Assembly (NCBI GenBank): GCA_963921825.1
Contig: OY997594.1
Location: 5,833,001-5,897,000, forward strand
Reading direction: 5' to 3'
Length of the DNA: 64,000 bases
Origin: Erodium maritimum
Lineage: Eukaryota > Streptophyta > Magnoliopsida > Geraniales > Geraniaceae
This document shows, piece by piece, positions 22,501 to 34,599 of this stretch. The first letter of the stretch is position 1. Each line of letters starts with the position of its first letter. The translations under genes were made by a program, and so were the position numbers. The notes below the pieces were generated by a model. That model saw only the letters and a program-made list of their open reading frames with translations. It was not told the origin of the DNA and made no database searches.

Positions 22501-25061
22501 TAAGTCCAATTCAATGTGTACCTAAGAAAGGGGGAATGACTGTAGTGACCAATGAAAAGAATGAGTTAATTCCTACTAGGACGGTCACAGGGTGGAGAGT
22601 ATGCATTGACTATAGGAAGTTGAATGATGCCACCCGTAAAGACCATTTCCCATTACCCTTTATTGATCAAATGTTAGAGAAATTAGCTGGTCATGAATAT
22701 TATTGTTTTCTAGATGGATATAGTGGGTACAACCAAATAGCTATAGCTCCTGAGGATCAAGAGAAAACTACTCTGACTTGCCCTTATGGAACATTTGCAT
22801 ATAGGAGAATGCCTTTTGGTTTATGTAATGCACCTGCTACTTTTCAAAGATGCATGACAGCTATATTTCATGATATGATTGGTGATTACCTAGAAGTGTT
22901 CATGGATGATTTTTCTATGTTTGGTTCTTCATTTGATGAGTGTTTGAATAATCTGCATAAAGTATTGACTAGATGCGAAGAAACAAACTTGGTGTTAAAT
23001 TGGGAAAAATGTCATCTTATGGTTCAACATGGTGTTGTTCTAGGTCATAAAATCTCCAAAAAAGGGATTGAAGTAGATATGGCCAAGGTGGATGTGATAG
23101 GTAAATTGCCTCCACCTAGAAATGTTAAGGGGATTAGAAGTTTTTTAGGACATGCAGGGTTCTATAGAAGATTCATTAAGGGGTTTTCTGAGATTTCCAA
23201 ACCATTGTGCAATTTGTTAGGAAAAGATATCCCTTTTGATTTTGATGATGCATGCTTGAAGAGTTTCTTGTCCTTGAAAGATAAGTTAGTGAATGCACCT
23301 GTGATGGTGAGTCCTGATTGGTCCCTGCCTTTTGAGTTAATATGTGATGCTAGTGATATAGCGGTAGGGGCAGTTTTGGGATAGAGAAAAGACAAGATTT
23401 TTCACACTATTTATTATGCTAGTAGAGTTCTCAATGAAGCCCAAATGAATTATGCTACTACTGAAAAAGAACTACTTGCTGTGGTATTTGCTTGTGATAA
23501 ATTTCATTCTTATCTTGTCTTGTCCAAAGTTATTGTGTACACTGACCATGCAACTCTCAAGTATTTGTTTAGTAAGAAAGAGGCAAAACCTAGACTATTG
23601 AGGTGGATTTTACTACTCCAAGAATTTGATTTGGAGATTCGAGATAAAAAAGGAGTAGAGAATGTTATTGCAGATCACCTATCTAGGATTGAGAATACCC
23701 ATGAGAACCTAAGTGTGCCAATTAAAGAAGAGTTCCCGGATGAGCACTTGTTTGGTATAGAAAATCAAGTCACCCCATGGTTTGCCTATTTTGCAAATTA
23801 CTTAGCAAGTGGTGTTCTTCCTGCAGATTTTACCTCCTATCAGAAGAAAAAGTTTTTATATGATGTGAAAAACTATTATTGGGATGATCCTTTCCTGTTT
23901 AAGATTTGTGCAGATCAAATGGTGAGAAGGTGTATCCCCGAGTATGAGACTAGAGAGATTTTACATCATTGTCATGGAAGAGAAGTAGGATGACATTTTG
24001 GGCCTGCCAGGACAGCACAAAAGGTGTTGCAATCGGGATTTTATTGGCCTACCTTATTTCATGATGCAGCTGTGTTCGTTAAGCAATGTGACAAGTGTCA
24101 AAGAACTGGTAATATCTCGAGAAGGCAAGAGATGCCTATGAACATTTCAATTGAGGTAGAGTTATTTGACGTATGGAACATTGACTTTATGGGCCCCTTT
24201 CCACGGTCCAATGGTTATGAGTACATTTTAGTGGCCGTGGATTATGTGTCAAAGTGGGTTGAAGCGGTGGCTTTAGCCACCAATGATGCCAAACCGGTTT
24301 GTGCGTTTTTAAAGAAATATATATTTTCTCGGTTTGGCACGCCTAGGGCAATAGTAAGCGATGGCGGCTCACACTTTTGCAATAAACAATTTTGGAAGCT
24401 TTTAAATCATTATGGTGTTCGTCATCGCTTAGCTACTCCCTACCATCCCCAAACTAGCGGGCAAGTAGAGGTTACAAATAGGGAGCTTAAAAGCATATTA
24501 GAGAAAACTATCAGTGCATCTAGGAAAGATTGGTCACATAGATTAGATGATACACTGTGGGCATATAGGACAGCTTTTAAAACTCCTATTGGAATGTCTC
24601 CCTACAAGCTAGTGTATGGGAAGTCTTGTCATTTACCGGTGGAGCTAGAGCATAAAGCATATTGGGCAATTAAGTTTTTAAATTTTGATGCTAACAGTTG
24701 TGGTGAGAACATGTTATTACAGATCAATCAGATGGATGAATTCAGGTCTCAGGCTTACCACAACTCAAAGCTATACAAGGAGCGCACCAAAATTGCCCAT
24801 GATAAGAGAATTGTAGACAGAGAGTTCAAGGAGGGAGACATGGTTCTTCTCTATAACTCCAGATTGAAGCTCTTCCCCGGTAAACTAGTTTCAAAGTGGA
24901 GCGGTCCTTATAAGGTGACCCGAGTTCTTTCCAAAGGGGCGATAGAGATATCTGATGAGAAGAATCCCCCTTTTCTTGTGAATGGTCATAGAGTGAAGCA
25001 CTACTTTGGTGGTGTGTTCGGTCCAGAAGAATGTCTATATCTGGAGGAGCCTGAGTATTAG
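19599..25061 (+). pseudogene. Gypsy gag-pol polyprotein with two stops
   Basis: One frame from the ATG at 19599 to 25061, about 1,820 residues. The gag domain (near 19950-20420) has RLFPFSLSGEAYEWFRNLP. A Gln/Met-rich linker follows (20690-20990). Protease has the active-site CDLGAS near 21561. Reverse transcriptase (22440-22960) has GWRVCIDYRKLN and the catalytic FMDDFS at about 22902. RNase H has the [15 protein letters not shown] box (23461) and YTDH. Integrase has the HHCC finger (ILHHCHGRE to CDKCQR), the DDE core with [15 protein letters not shown] and VSDGGSHFC, and a C-terminal [11 protein letters not shown] at 23382-23384 cuts RNase H, and TGA at 23991-23993 cuts the integrase finger. 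Everything else is open. This copy can make gag-protease-RT at most. Confidence 0.93.
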
Positions 25062-26862
25062 GCGGTAGGCGGCTTAGGCCACCTTTGAGTCGAGCTAACG
25101 ATGTTAAACAAATGCGCTAGTTGGGAGGCACCCCAACAATGGATGGAAAGTGGGAGCAGTTTAGTCACATGCCATGGCGCCGAGCTTCTTAGAAGTTCTC
25201 ACGGGCGATGATCTTTCCGTCCATCCATGCACACTAGGACTCCCACGTCAGCTCACAAGTCGAGTAGCGGTTCTTCGAGGGGCAGTATCTCTTCCCTTCC
25301 TATTTTCAATTGTTTACCGCTATTGTATTTCTTATATGCTATCTGGTGGGTGCTGAGCACCCGAATTGATGTGCTGATAGACTATGCATGTAGGATTTCT
25401 TGACTTGTATATTGCTTGACTCTGAGTGTGGGGTGTTTATTGTTATCATATATCGGGTGCATGTGCAAATATTTGTAAATATGTGTTTAGAGTCGCACTG
25501 GGACAATGCTTAGGTTTAAAGTGTGGGGTGGGATGCTTTGCATTTTATATGTTTGCATTCTATGTTATGCTGCATGCATTTTTAGTATAATTTTTTTATG
25601 GGTCTTTATTTTGTGTGTAAACCTTGGATGTGCAATTTAGGCCAACTTGAGCAAGTCGGGAGTAGATTTTCATCATTGAGGATTTTTTGAGGAATGTTTG
25701 GATGTTTTACTGTTGATAGTATTAATGAGCTGTATTTTGTGTTTGTGCTATATTGCTTATTGGGTTCATGATGATTTTGTGATGCTAGATGCCTTAACAC
25801 GAAAAGGCGGTCACACCAAATGTTAGGTGTGGTTAGGTTTCAATTCTTTTTATTGTCACCGGCCTGATTCTATCTTGATTTCTGCATATAGTGGCCCTAG
25901 TTAAGGGATACTAGTCTTATTTCACTTATTGCATGTAGAGGAGGTTGAGCCCACATGCTTGTTGTCTTGGGATCGAACTATGCGCTTCGGTAGATTAGAA
26001 ATCTAGTTGAGTTCAAGTGGTTAGTCCCATTGTGCGTTTGTGGTACCAATTTTTCAAAATCACACACACTATGCACGGGGAATTAAGTATAGGTCCCGGG
26101 GAAAGGGGATCCAATAAAATCTTGTATTAACAAAGGCTTGAGGGGCTGCGGCGGATCGCTATGCAGAGTGAGACCCTCATGTCCCGAGTTAATCATAGCG
26201 TAATAAAAGGTGAACCCCCCAGCCTATCTTAATGATCCAAAGTTTTTACACGTAATCGGAAAAAAAAAACCAAGCAAAGCTTTGATCTACCACTTGACTC
26301 GTAAAGGAACTAGATGGGTTTACCATTCGCGTAGTCCCAAGGAAACGTAATTGCATGACAACGCCCACTCATAAGATTTGTGAATGAGATTACGTTATGC
26401 TCTTGATTAGTCTTATGGTATGTAGAATCAAGAGAGCAAAGGGCTAAATGACAATAGTTAGGCTTGAAATCTTTCTAGTTATTGCACTTCATCTTGTAAA
26501 CCACTACACATACTCTCTTAATCTACAACATGTAAAAATTGGTTGGTGAAAAGTTAGAAAAGAATGATGAGAGATCTTATTCCTTATGCATGCTCTAGGT
26601 CAAATTGCCGATAAAATCCAAGTGTAAGCACACACCTTCTTTGAGTCTTAATTTTTCGGTCTTTAATTTCCTTGTGTATTTGCATAAGAATTTTTGTCTA
26701 GTCGAGTCGCATATGCATTTTTACTGCTTTCAATAAACCGGAGTCGCCAAGCTCCGCCTACGGAGATAGTATCGCGGGGTTTATCTTGGCATTTATCTTA
26801 GTTAGTTCATATTTATTTATGTTTAGTTTTCTCGGGACGAGAAAAGTCTAAGTGTGGGGTGT
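25062..26862 (+). other. Gypsy 3' non-coding region and polypurine tract
   Basis: No env-like frame was found in these 1.8 kb. The motif GTGTGGGGTG occurs three times, near 25428, 25519 and 26851. The last copy directly precedes the 3' LTR and probably is the polypurine tract that primes plus-strand synthesis. The other copies may be extra priming sites. Confidence 0.6.
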
Positions 26863-28786
26863 TGATGCGGGTGCATTTTAACACATAATTGGGCCACTTT
26901 ATTTCGAGTTTACAGGTTTTTGGTCCCGGTTTTCTATCATATATTTAGATTTATCATGAATAATTGATTTTATCGATACGTTCGGTGTTTTGATGGATTT
27001 CCGGCGTATTTTGGGTGTTTTGTGCTTGTGGACCGTTAAGAGGGTCGATTTTGGTCGCTTCGAAATATACTCATGACTGGTCTTGTTTTGTAGGTCTTGA
27101 AAAAAGGAATTTTTTGGCGCAAGAACGAGATTAATCGGAGCTCAAACGAAGCCGGGGCGAGCGAAATAGTGAAATAGGAGCGAAAATGGAGCAGCAAACC
27201 GCGGACTGACACGTGTCCCGGTCCCCCAGCCGCCAGACTCAGCCGCCATCCTCCTTTCGCGCGACACGTGTCCAGAACGGCCCACCTCCGCGCGCGTGGC
27301 ACGTCTCTCTGTTGCCGCGTGTCGTCACAACCGCCGCCAGCCCTCCTGCGTGCGACACGTAGCCCAGACCAGCCGCCGTTCTCCCTCTGCTCGCCACGCG
27401 TCCCAGCCGCCACACGCCCTCCTCGCGCCACGCGTCCCAGCTCAGCTCCCCTCTCTCTGCTTGCCACCTGTCCCACTCAAGCCAACCCTACTACCAATTT
27501 TTGAGCAGCGCCGCAGCGAAAAAAGGGATTTGGTTTTTTTCAGCTTCTGGATATTTTTTGGACACAGAACCGAAGGGGGGGAGCAGAGGGGAATGCCGAA
27601 CCAGAGCAATAGGAGATAAATTCTTGAGCATTTATTTTTATTTCTTTTTCTTTTTCTCTCTACACACAAACAAAGATACATACATCCTATAGAGTTAATT
27701 TGAGAGGAGATCTTTATAAAGAGTGTTTATTTTCTGAATTTATTGGAGAGATTTTTGGGAACACAAGGTGGAGCTTCATTGATTGAAGAGGGATTTGAGC
27801 CAAGGGTGCCATTGTTCTTGGAGGAAATTCATCTTTAAGAGAGCTTCTTTGTGTTTCTACTCTTGGATTTGTTGCCAACACAAGAGGATCAAGGGTAGGG
27901 TTTGGAAGAAGGGGAAGAGCAACCATTTTGTCAATTTAATGTGGTGATTGTATCTAAACCTTCTCTCTAAATCTTATTATGAATTCATTTACTTGTTGGT
28001 TCATCTCTATGCCATTGATTATCATGAACAACTAAACCCCCAATTTCTAGGGTTTTGGGTGATTAGAGTAGGGATTTCCATGTTTTGAATGCTCTAAATT
28101 GTTGTGATTGTTGAATTGTTTTAGTGTTTATGATCGATTTGTGCTTAACTCTTTATCTCCCGGGTAGGCTTGATAATTGATTTGAATTAGAATTTAACGC
28201 TTGAAAGAGGAGAATTCTAATTAGTCTAAAGTCGATCATAAATTGGATTTAAACCCTAGCTAGAACTAGCGGGGTTAATACAATTGCAATAGCTATAGGC
28301 TTGGTTGGTCGAAAGTTAGAAGTTGTCATGGAACTAAACGCTTTGGGTCTTCCTACATCGTGATTCGAAAGAACTCGGTGGTTAGATTCCATTAGGGTCC
28401 GAATCGTTCGAAAGAAGTTAGGACTAGAGTTGAGATGACTCGTTGCCTCTAAATCAAGTCTTCGTCACAACAATCGAGTATTTTTGACTTTATGGAATGA
28501 ACTCTATGAACCCGATATCCTAGAAATTTCATCATTTGATTCAAGAAGTTAAGAATTCTCGGTTTCGTGCTACGAGTGCTCTACTTGATTTGCATTACTT
28601 GTTAGTTTATTTTAGAAGCATAAAAACCAACTTTTTATAGAAATAGCTTAGCTACAAGCTTTGAATAGTAAGTGTTTGTTTATTGCTCCTTTGGGGCTCG
28701 ATATTCCGGACTTCAAATCCGATTACTACTTGACGGCCGGTGCACTTGCCGTGCTCAAGTTTGCGATTTAAATTCGCAGGGCGTCA
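26863..28786 (+). repeat. Gypsy 3' LTR
   Basis: It matches 17534-19457 with no difference seen in the stretches compared. It is followed by 15 bases of internal-type sequence (28787-28801) instead of directly by the host. Confidence 0.92.
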
Positions 28787-28799
28787 AGTTTTATGGCGC

Positions 28800-28835
28800 C
28801 GCTGCCACCCTAATTCTACAACTACGAGGGGCACC
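28800..28835 (+). repeat. Right copy of the 36-bp target duplication
   Basis: It matches 17498-17533 with two differences (CCCC against CCCT, TTCC against TTCT). It overlaps the end of the retained primer-site bases by CG. Confidence 0.8.
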
Positions 28836-29379
28836 CACTACCCAACGTACAAATCCTCCAACCATCCTCTGCCAGACCTTCCCAACGACGAGACCGAGCC
28901 CCTTCCCGAGCCCGAGGCCAACCCCGAGGCCAACCCCAAGAACCAGATCCGGAGGGCCGGACATTCAGCAAGCAAGAGGACCTCCACCTTATAAGTTGCT
29001 GGTTGAGTACTACGAAAGACCCCATCAAGGGCAACTCTCAAACCGGTACCACATTCTGGTGTGAAGTTACGAAGAAATACAACTCGAAGGGAGGTTTCCC
29101 AGAGCGCCGCTGGGAAGCTATCAAGAAACGTTGGGGCAGATTCTGGGAAGACAAGGAGGTTCCTCGGCTATTTGAAGAGGTCCAAGGAAGAGAAACCGAG
29201 CGGCGCCAACCAGGAAGAGCACATGAGCCGTGCGAAGGAAATGTGGGAGGAAGCAGGGAAAGTGGGTGACCACCCACTAAGGTTCGAGCTGTATCATTGG
29301 GTGAAGAGGCTCGAGGGCGTCGTGAAGTTCACTGCCCAGGAGGACACAATGGGAAATGTCCGTCGTCAAGTACGCCAAC
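28836..29379 (+). pseudogene. Harbinger ORF1 protein, SANT/trihelix-like segment
   Basis: This is the continuation of the split ORF1. The frame in 29003-29269 reads KDPIKGNSQTGTTFWCEV, then KKYNSKGGFPERRWEAIKKR. This fits the SANT/trihelix-like, NAM-associated domain of plant Harbinger ORF1 (GN-x-Q, FW and the R-x2-x2-KKRW pattern). A later frame (29220-29379) carries the next part: MSRAKEMWEEAGKVGDHPLR, then FELYHWVKRLEG, matching the family's A-x3-W...F-x4-W block. Changing frames means at least one frameshift. In a working element this protein helps bind DNA and localise the transposase. The Copia element begins at 29380. Confidence 0.7.
29375..29379. repeat. Copia target duplication, left
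   Basis: CCAAC directly before the Copia LTR, repeated at 37841-37845 directly after the element. Confidence 0.9.
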
Positions 29380-31067
29380 TGTTGGGTCTCGAGGTAGGGT
29401 TGGAGATGAACCAACTCGCAGCGGAAAATCAATAAAAACCAAGAGACGATTAAAACCATGAAACAACTAACAAAGAATGGATTCACAAGAGAAAAATTCA
29501 GCACTATCTCTTACCAAAACAAGAACACCGGTTAACGAATGATTGGCTTGAGTCTCCAAGACGCCTACGTATCCACATGGGAATCAAAGCCACGTAGTTC
29601 TTCTCTTTGAGGACTCAAGAACACAAAAATGGAGGAGGAAACTAGCCAAACCTGAAATGGCCATGGAAGAGGGAGAGAAAATGTGTTTCCTATTCTTGTC
29701 TTGTGTTTGTTATGTTGAAAAAAGATGACTTAAACATAACAAAACCCATACTTGTCCTACTAAAGGCATGGGACAAGTATGGTGTCAAGTAAGATGTAAA
29801 TAGGACAAAGTATGGCAAGACAAGATTGGGTTAGGTGGTGAATCACCAACACCTTAATCCTTGTCTTGCTTACTTAGTACTAATTAATCAAGACTTGATT
29901 AATTAGTTCCATGGGCCTTGGTTGCATGGGCCTTTCATGGGCCTCTTGGAACATGGCCCGTGGCCATTTCCAACGAGGTCCCGTGATTCGCTCATCGCCT
30001 CCATGCCTTCCATACCGGAAATGTCCAACATTATCCGACGCGATCAATCCCAAGACTCCAAGCCTTGTCTCGATCTGTGAAGTCCTATTCACTTACGGGC
30101 ACATGACCCAAAACCCAGTTTTGGTCATGTCCCGAGACAACTCCCTTTTGGCCATTCTCCATAAATGTGTCAATGAGTTTCATCCTCCGGTGTGACCCTT
30201 AGGTTTATGCATGTCAATAGATCAACGTAAAATCCCATTTTACTTGATCCTATTTAAGTGGCAACTAACGAGACTTTAGTATTTCCTGACACTACATAAC
30301 GAATCGACCCTGTCGATTCTAACCTTTCCGTCGTCCCTGTCATTATCCTTTTATCTCCGATATCCTGATTGAGATAAGGCATAGAGCCGTCATCCTTATT
30401 ATTCTCAATCACCGTTCCTTGATATGTGAGATGACTGAAGATATGATACCCAGTATCATGTGCATGGCCATGCTATTCTTCCAGTCACTCTCGATCAAGT
30501 GGCCGAGAACCGATATCTTTCCCATACCTTAGTATGAGGGATAAATCCCTTAGCCGTCTTTCGTGTCACTCATGTAGCCCGTCCCCAAGCCAATCCTGGC
30601 CGTTATGGAAGCCCTGTTACGGACAACGTTAGGCTCAGGTCAAACTCAGTTGTTGACTACATAGCGATCACAAAGACTCCTTGGTCTAAGGATACATGAC
30701 AAGCTACAACACTGAATATGTTCATGACTTAATCTATGACACATATTCAGGGCGGGTCGTCCAATATCATGTCCCACATGATATCTATGATCAGACTCCG
30801 GAATCCCATTCCAATGACTAACAGAACGTAAGCCATAAAGAGCCATCTTTCATACTAGTCGCTTCTAGTGAAGCTTTGTTGACTAGGGACCCATCGAGTG
30901 TGATCTATCTCGATCTATGGTTCTATTCGCATGGTGGGCATAGATCAGAGCACACATCGATATATTACTCCAACACATAAGTAATATAAAGCCGCTTTAA
31001 TTTTATTGCTAACGATGATATATACATTTGGACATTTAGGATTGAACTACGGGCACTAAGACTAACA
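29380..31067 (-). repeat. Copia LTR (3' LTR in element sense)
   Basis: 1,688 bp, pairing with 36153-37840 at offset 6773. Next to its inner edge the minus strand reads AAGTGGGAGAT, a likely polypurine tract. Confidence 0.92.
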
Positions 31068-31218
31068 ATCTCCCACTTGCCCTAGTTCCAATCTAAACTC
31101 CAATATGTCCCCATCGACTTTACATGTCTAACATGTTCAGGCAGTGACACTGCCTTAGTCAAAGGGTTGGCTATGTTATCATCTGTTGCAATATCGATTA
31201 TCTTCACTTCACCTCAGT

Positions 31219-34200
31219 TCAGTATTTATCTGATGAGGTGGATACGCCGCAGTACATGTTTGGATTTGTTATGCGATCTAGGCTTTTAGCTTGCGCAATG
31301 GCCCTTGTGTTGTCGCAAAATGGATTAACCGGACTGGATGGGTTTTTAATTACACCCAGCCCTGCCATGAATTTCCAAATCCACATAGCCTCCTTAGTTG
31401 CCTCTGCAGCATCCATGTACTTGGCCTCTGTCGTAGATTCGGCAATGGTATCTTGCTTTACGCTTTCCCAGCTAAAGCTCTGCCATTCAGCGTAAACACA
31501 TATCCTGATTGACTTCTAAAGTCATCTGGATTTGTCTTGGAAAACTAGCGTCTACTCATCCTTCGACGACTAGTTCAACATCATCTTTCCCCCGGGTTAG
31601 AATGATGTCTACTGGTACAACATAAGGCTTACGAGACGTCTGGTCTCATACATGTCATGGCATATATGATCGATCCTGCCCCCAGGCGCATAGGATTCTC
31701 ATCATCCTTTTCAGCTCATCAGGTGTCTTAGGACACTGAGTCTTGCTGAGATGAATGCCATGACTAGTGGGTAAGAGTCCTTTCTTTGAATCGAGCATTA
31801 AGAACCTACTCAATGCCTTGTTCACATAGGTTCCCTGACTTAAATCCAAGACCCTCTTGGTGCGATCTCTACATATCTTAATCCTTAAGATATGAGAAGC
31901 ATCGCCTAAGTCCTTTATTGAAAAACACTTCCTCAACCAAGCTTTAGTCTCGTGCAAGGTTGGGATGTCGTTTTCAATGAGAACCAGAAAGGTAATATTG
32001 CTCCCACTAGCCTTCTTATAAACGCAAGATTCATCCTCATTCTTGATTAAGCCAAATCCAATTACAGCTTCATCAAAACGAAGGATCCAACTCCGAGAAG
32101 TTCGTTTCAATCCATAAATGGATTTCAACAACTTATAAATCTTTCCTTTATTCTTCGGATCGTCAAAACCTTTGGGCCGAGACATACAAACGTACTCAGT
32201 CAAATTTCCATTTAGGAAAGCGGTTTTGACATCCACTTGCCATATCTCGTAATTATGATACGCAGTTATGTCAAGAAGAATTTGGATCGATTTTGACCAT
32301 AGCCACTAAGGAGAAGGTTTCCTCATAGTCAATCCATTGGATCTGCCTATAACCTTTCGCCACCAGTTGAGCTTTGTAGGTCAGAGGGTTGCCGTCCATG
32401 TCCATCTTCACCTTGAAGATCCATTTGCATCCTATGGTCCTCACACCATTGATAGGATCAACCGGTTCCCAGACTCGGTTGTCCGACATGGATTGCATTT
32501 CCTTCCTCATGGCTCCCAGCCATAACTCGGAGTTGGGCCCATCCACGACTTCCTGAAAGGTGGCTGGATCATCGTGATCCACCATGACTTCAGTGTCACC
32601 TCCGGATACCATATCTTGGAGGTGGAAGATTGATCCTTTCAAATCGCCTTGGACCTTCCGAAATTGTAACAGGAATTGGTTCTTACTCTACGACAATCTC
32701 TGGCTCCTTTCTACTAGGTTGCCAATTGGTTTAGACAGATCTGTACCATCCTGAATTTCTTCGAGATGCACAGTCCTCCCAATGACGTCTTTGGAAACAA
32801 AACTTCTTTTCCATAAAGACCCCACCCCAAGCGACGAACACCATGTTCTCACTGGGATTGTAGAAATAGTATCCCCTTGTTGCTTTGGGATACCACACGA
32901 AGGTGCATATCTCAGATCTTGGTTCGAGCTTAGTCGAAACCAAATGTTTCACATAAGCCTCGCAACCACAAATCTTTAGGAAGGACAAAGCGGGCATCAT
33001 CCCGTACCATTTTTAAAATGGTGTCCCTTCCACACCATTCGTCGAAGCCCGATTCACTATGAATGCGGTCGTCTCTAGAGCAAAACCCCTAAAAGAGATT
33101 GGGAGATCAGTCCAACTAATCATGGAACAGACCATTGTCTAACAATGTCCGATTTCTCCGTTTGGCTACACCTTTCAACTACAGTGACCTAGGAGGAGTC
33201 CATTTCAAAAGGATCCCATTCTCTTTTAGATGATCTAATAACTCTGTGGTCAAGTATTTTCCACCTCGATCCAATCGAAGTGCCTTAATACCTTTGTCGA
33301 GCTGGTTTTCTACTATAGTCTTAAACTCTTTGAATTTATCAAAAGCTTCAGACTTATGTCTCACCGAATATACATAACCATATTTACTGTAATCATCAGT
33401 AAATGTGATAAAGTAGCTAAAACTCCTCCTGGCAAGTGAACTTATTGGTCTACACACATTCGAGTGTATCAGCCCCAATAATTCACCCGCCCTTTCATCG
33501 CGATCGATAAAGGGCACTTTAGTCATTTTGCCCATCAAACAAACCTTGCACCTATCGATCGAATGGAATTCGAATGAACCTGAAAGCCCGCACTTCTGAA
33601 GTGCTGATAGGCGCTTCTTGTTTATGCGACCCAAATGACAGTACCATAACAGAGTTAGGTTTAAATCGTTGGATTTAGACCTCTTGGTATTAACGGACTA
33701 TATAGAACTTGAGGCATTGTTACCCATATCTAATATGTACAATCCTCCAACCATGTCAGTACTGGTATAAAACATATCATTGCATAGAACATTGAAAACT
33801 CCATTTCCAATATTAACATTATATCCTTCCTTGTCAAACACGGATACAGATATAATATTCCTACTAAAAGTAGGTATGCAATATACATTATACAATACTA
33901 AGACAAGGCCTCTTGGCAAAGCAAGACTCATGGATCCTACAGCAGTTGCCACAACTCTGAGGTCCATTTCGTGCTTTCCAAATCTCTCCTACTTTTAGCC
34001 ACCATATATTAGTGCATGTGTGAGATTCAGTCATGGTATCTAATACCCATGAATCTTTGGAAGTAGAGAGATGTAGCTCTATAGAGTTAATACCGAATGA
34101 AGGCACGATCCCACCGCCCTTCCTCAGATCATCCAGGTTTCCTGATGAAGGCGCAGTCCTACTGCCCTTCTTCAGATCATCCAGGCTATTTGATGAAGGC

Positions 34201-34596
34201 GCAGTCCCACTGCCCTTCTTCAGATCAGCCGTGAACTTCCTGTAATCCCGGTTCCAATGACCAGGCTGTTGGCAGTAGAAGCAGACATTCTCAGGTGTCT
34301 CATCTTTCCTGCCAAGTGCGCATGGGCCCAGCCCTTGCCACTTCCAATTCCCTTGTTGACCATCAGAATATCCTTGGATCCCAGATCCCTGAGATATTCT
34401 TCTCAGCAGCTGATGACACTTCATGTAACTCTGATATGGTCTTAGAGACAGCCTTGTCAAGGACATATTCTTTGCGTTCAGACTTGAGGACTATCCTCAA
34501 AATTCTGTACCAGTTCAAATAGTTTGTCCCATTTAGCTTGACCCTGTCAAGAATGGTTTTTAATGACAAACTATTAATGTTCGCTGAATTTGCCAT
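31219..34596 (-). pseudogene. Copia gag-pol, multiply broken
   Basis: Pieces lie in order on the minus strand. The gag start (34596) reads LNGTNYLNWYRILRIVLKSE, and after a frame change comes a CCHC knuckle (CFYCQQPGHWNRDY, near 34280). A GAG-pre-integrase and integrase core follow (33634-33179: CKVCLMGKMTKVPF, FTDDYSKYGYVY, LRLDRGGKY). Reverse transcriptase pieces are 32642-32271 (CKWIFKVKMD, AQLVAKGYRQ) and 32236-31655 (MDVKTAFLNGNL). The RNase H tail is 31416-31219 (CDNTRAIAQAK). The YVDD-type catalytic box is not readable: the frame near 31970 gives VLIENDIPTL. Frameshifts, stops and a shortened gag mean no active product. Confidence 0.88.
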
Positions 34597-34599
34597 TTG

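Larger units (their letters stand above)
17534..28801 (+). mobile_element. Athila-type Ty3/Gypsy retrotransposon (11.3 kb)
   Basis: Two 1.92-kb LTRs starting TGATGCGGG flank a single gag-pol frame and a 1.8-kb non-coding 3' part. The primer site matches tRNA-Asp, as in the Athila/Tat side of the family. There is no chromodomain, and gag lacks an obvious CCHC knuckle. I saw no difference between the LTRs in the stretches compared, so insertion was recent. The left edge starts cleanly with TG. The right edge carries 15 extra bases (28787-28801) past the usual CA end, and they match the spacer and the first 8 bases of the primer site. Confidence 0.92.

Noticed and set aside
25062-26862. env-like gene in the Gypsy element
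   Set aside because: All frames are short and lack a signal peptide or membrane segment pattern.
29880-30195. Small frames repeated at 36653-36968
   Set aside because: They lie in both Copia LTRs and have no protein family signal.
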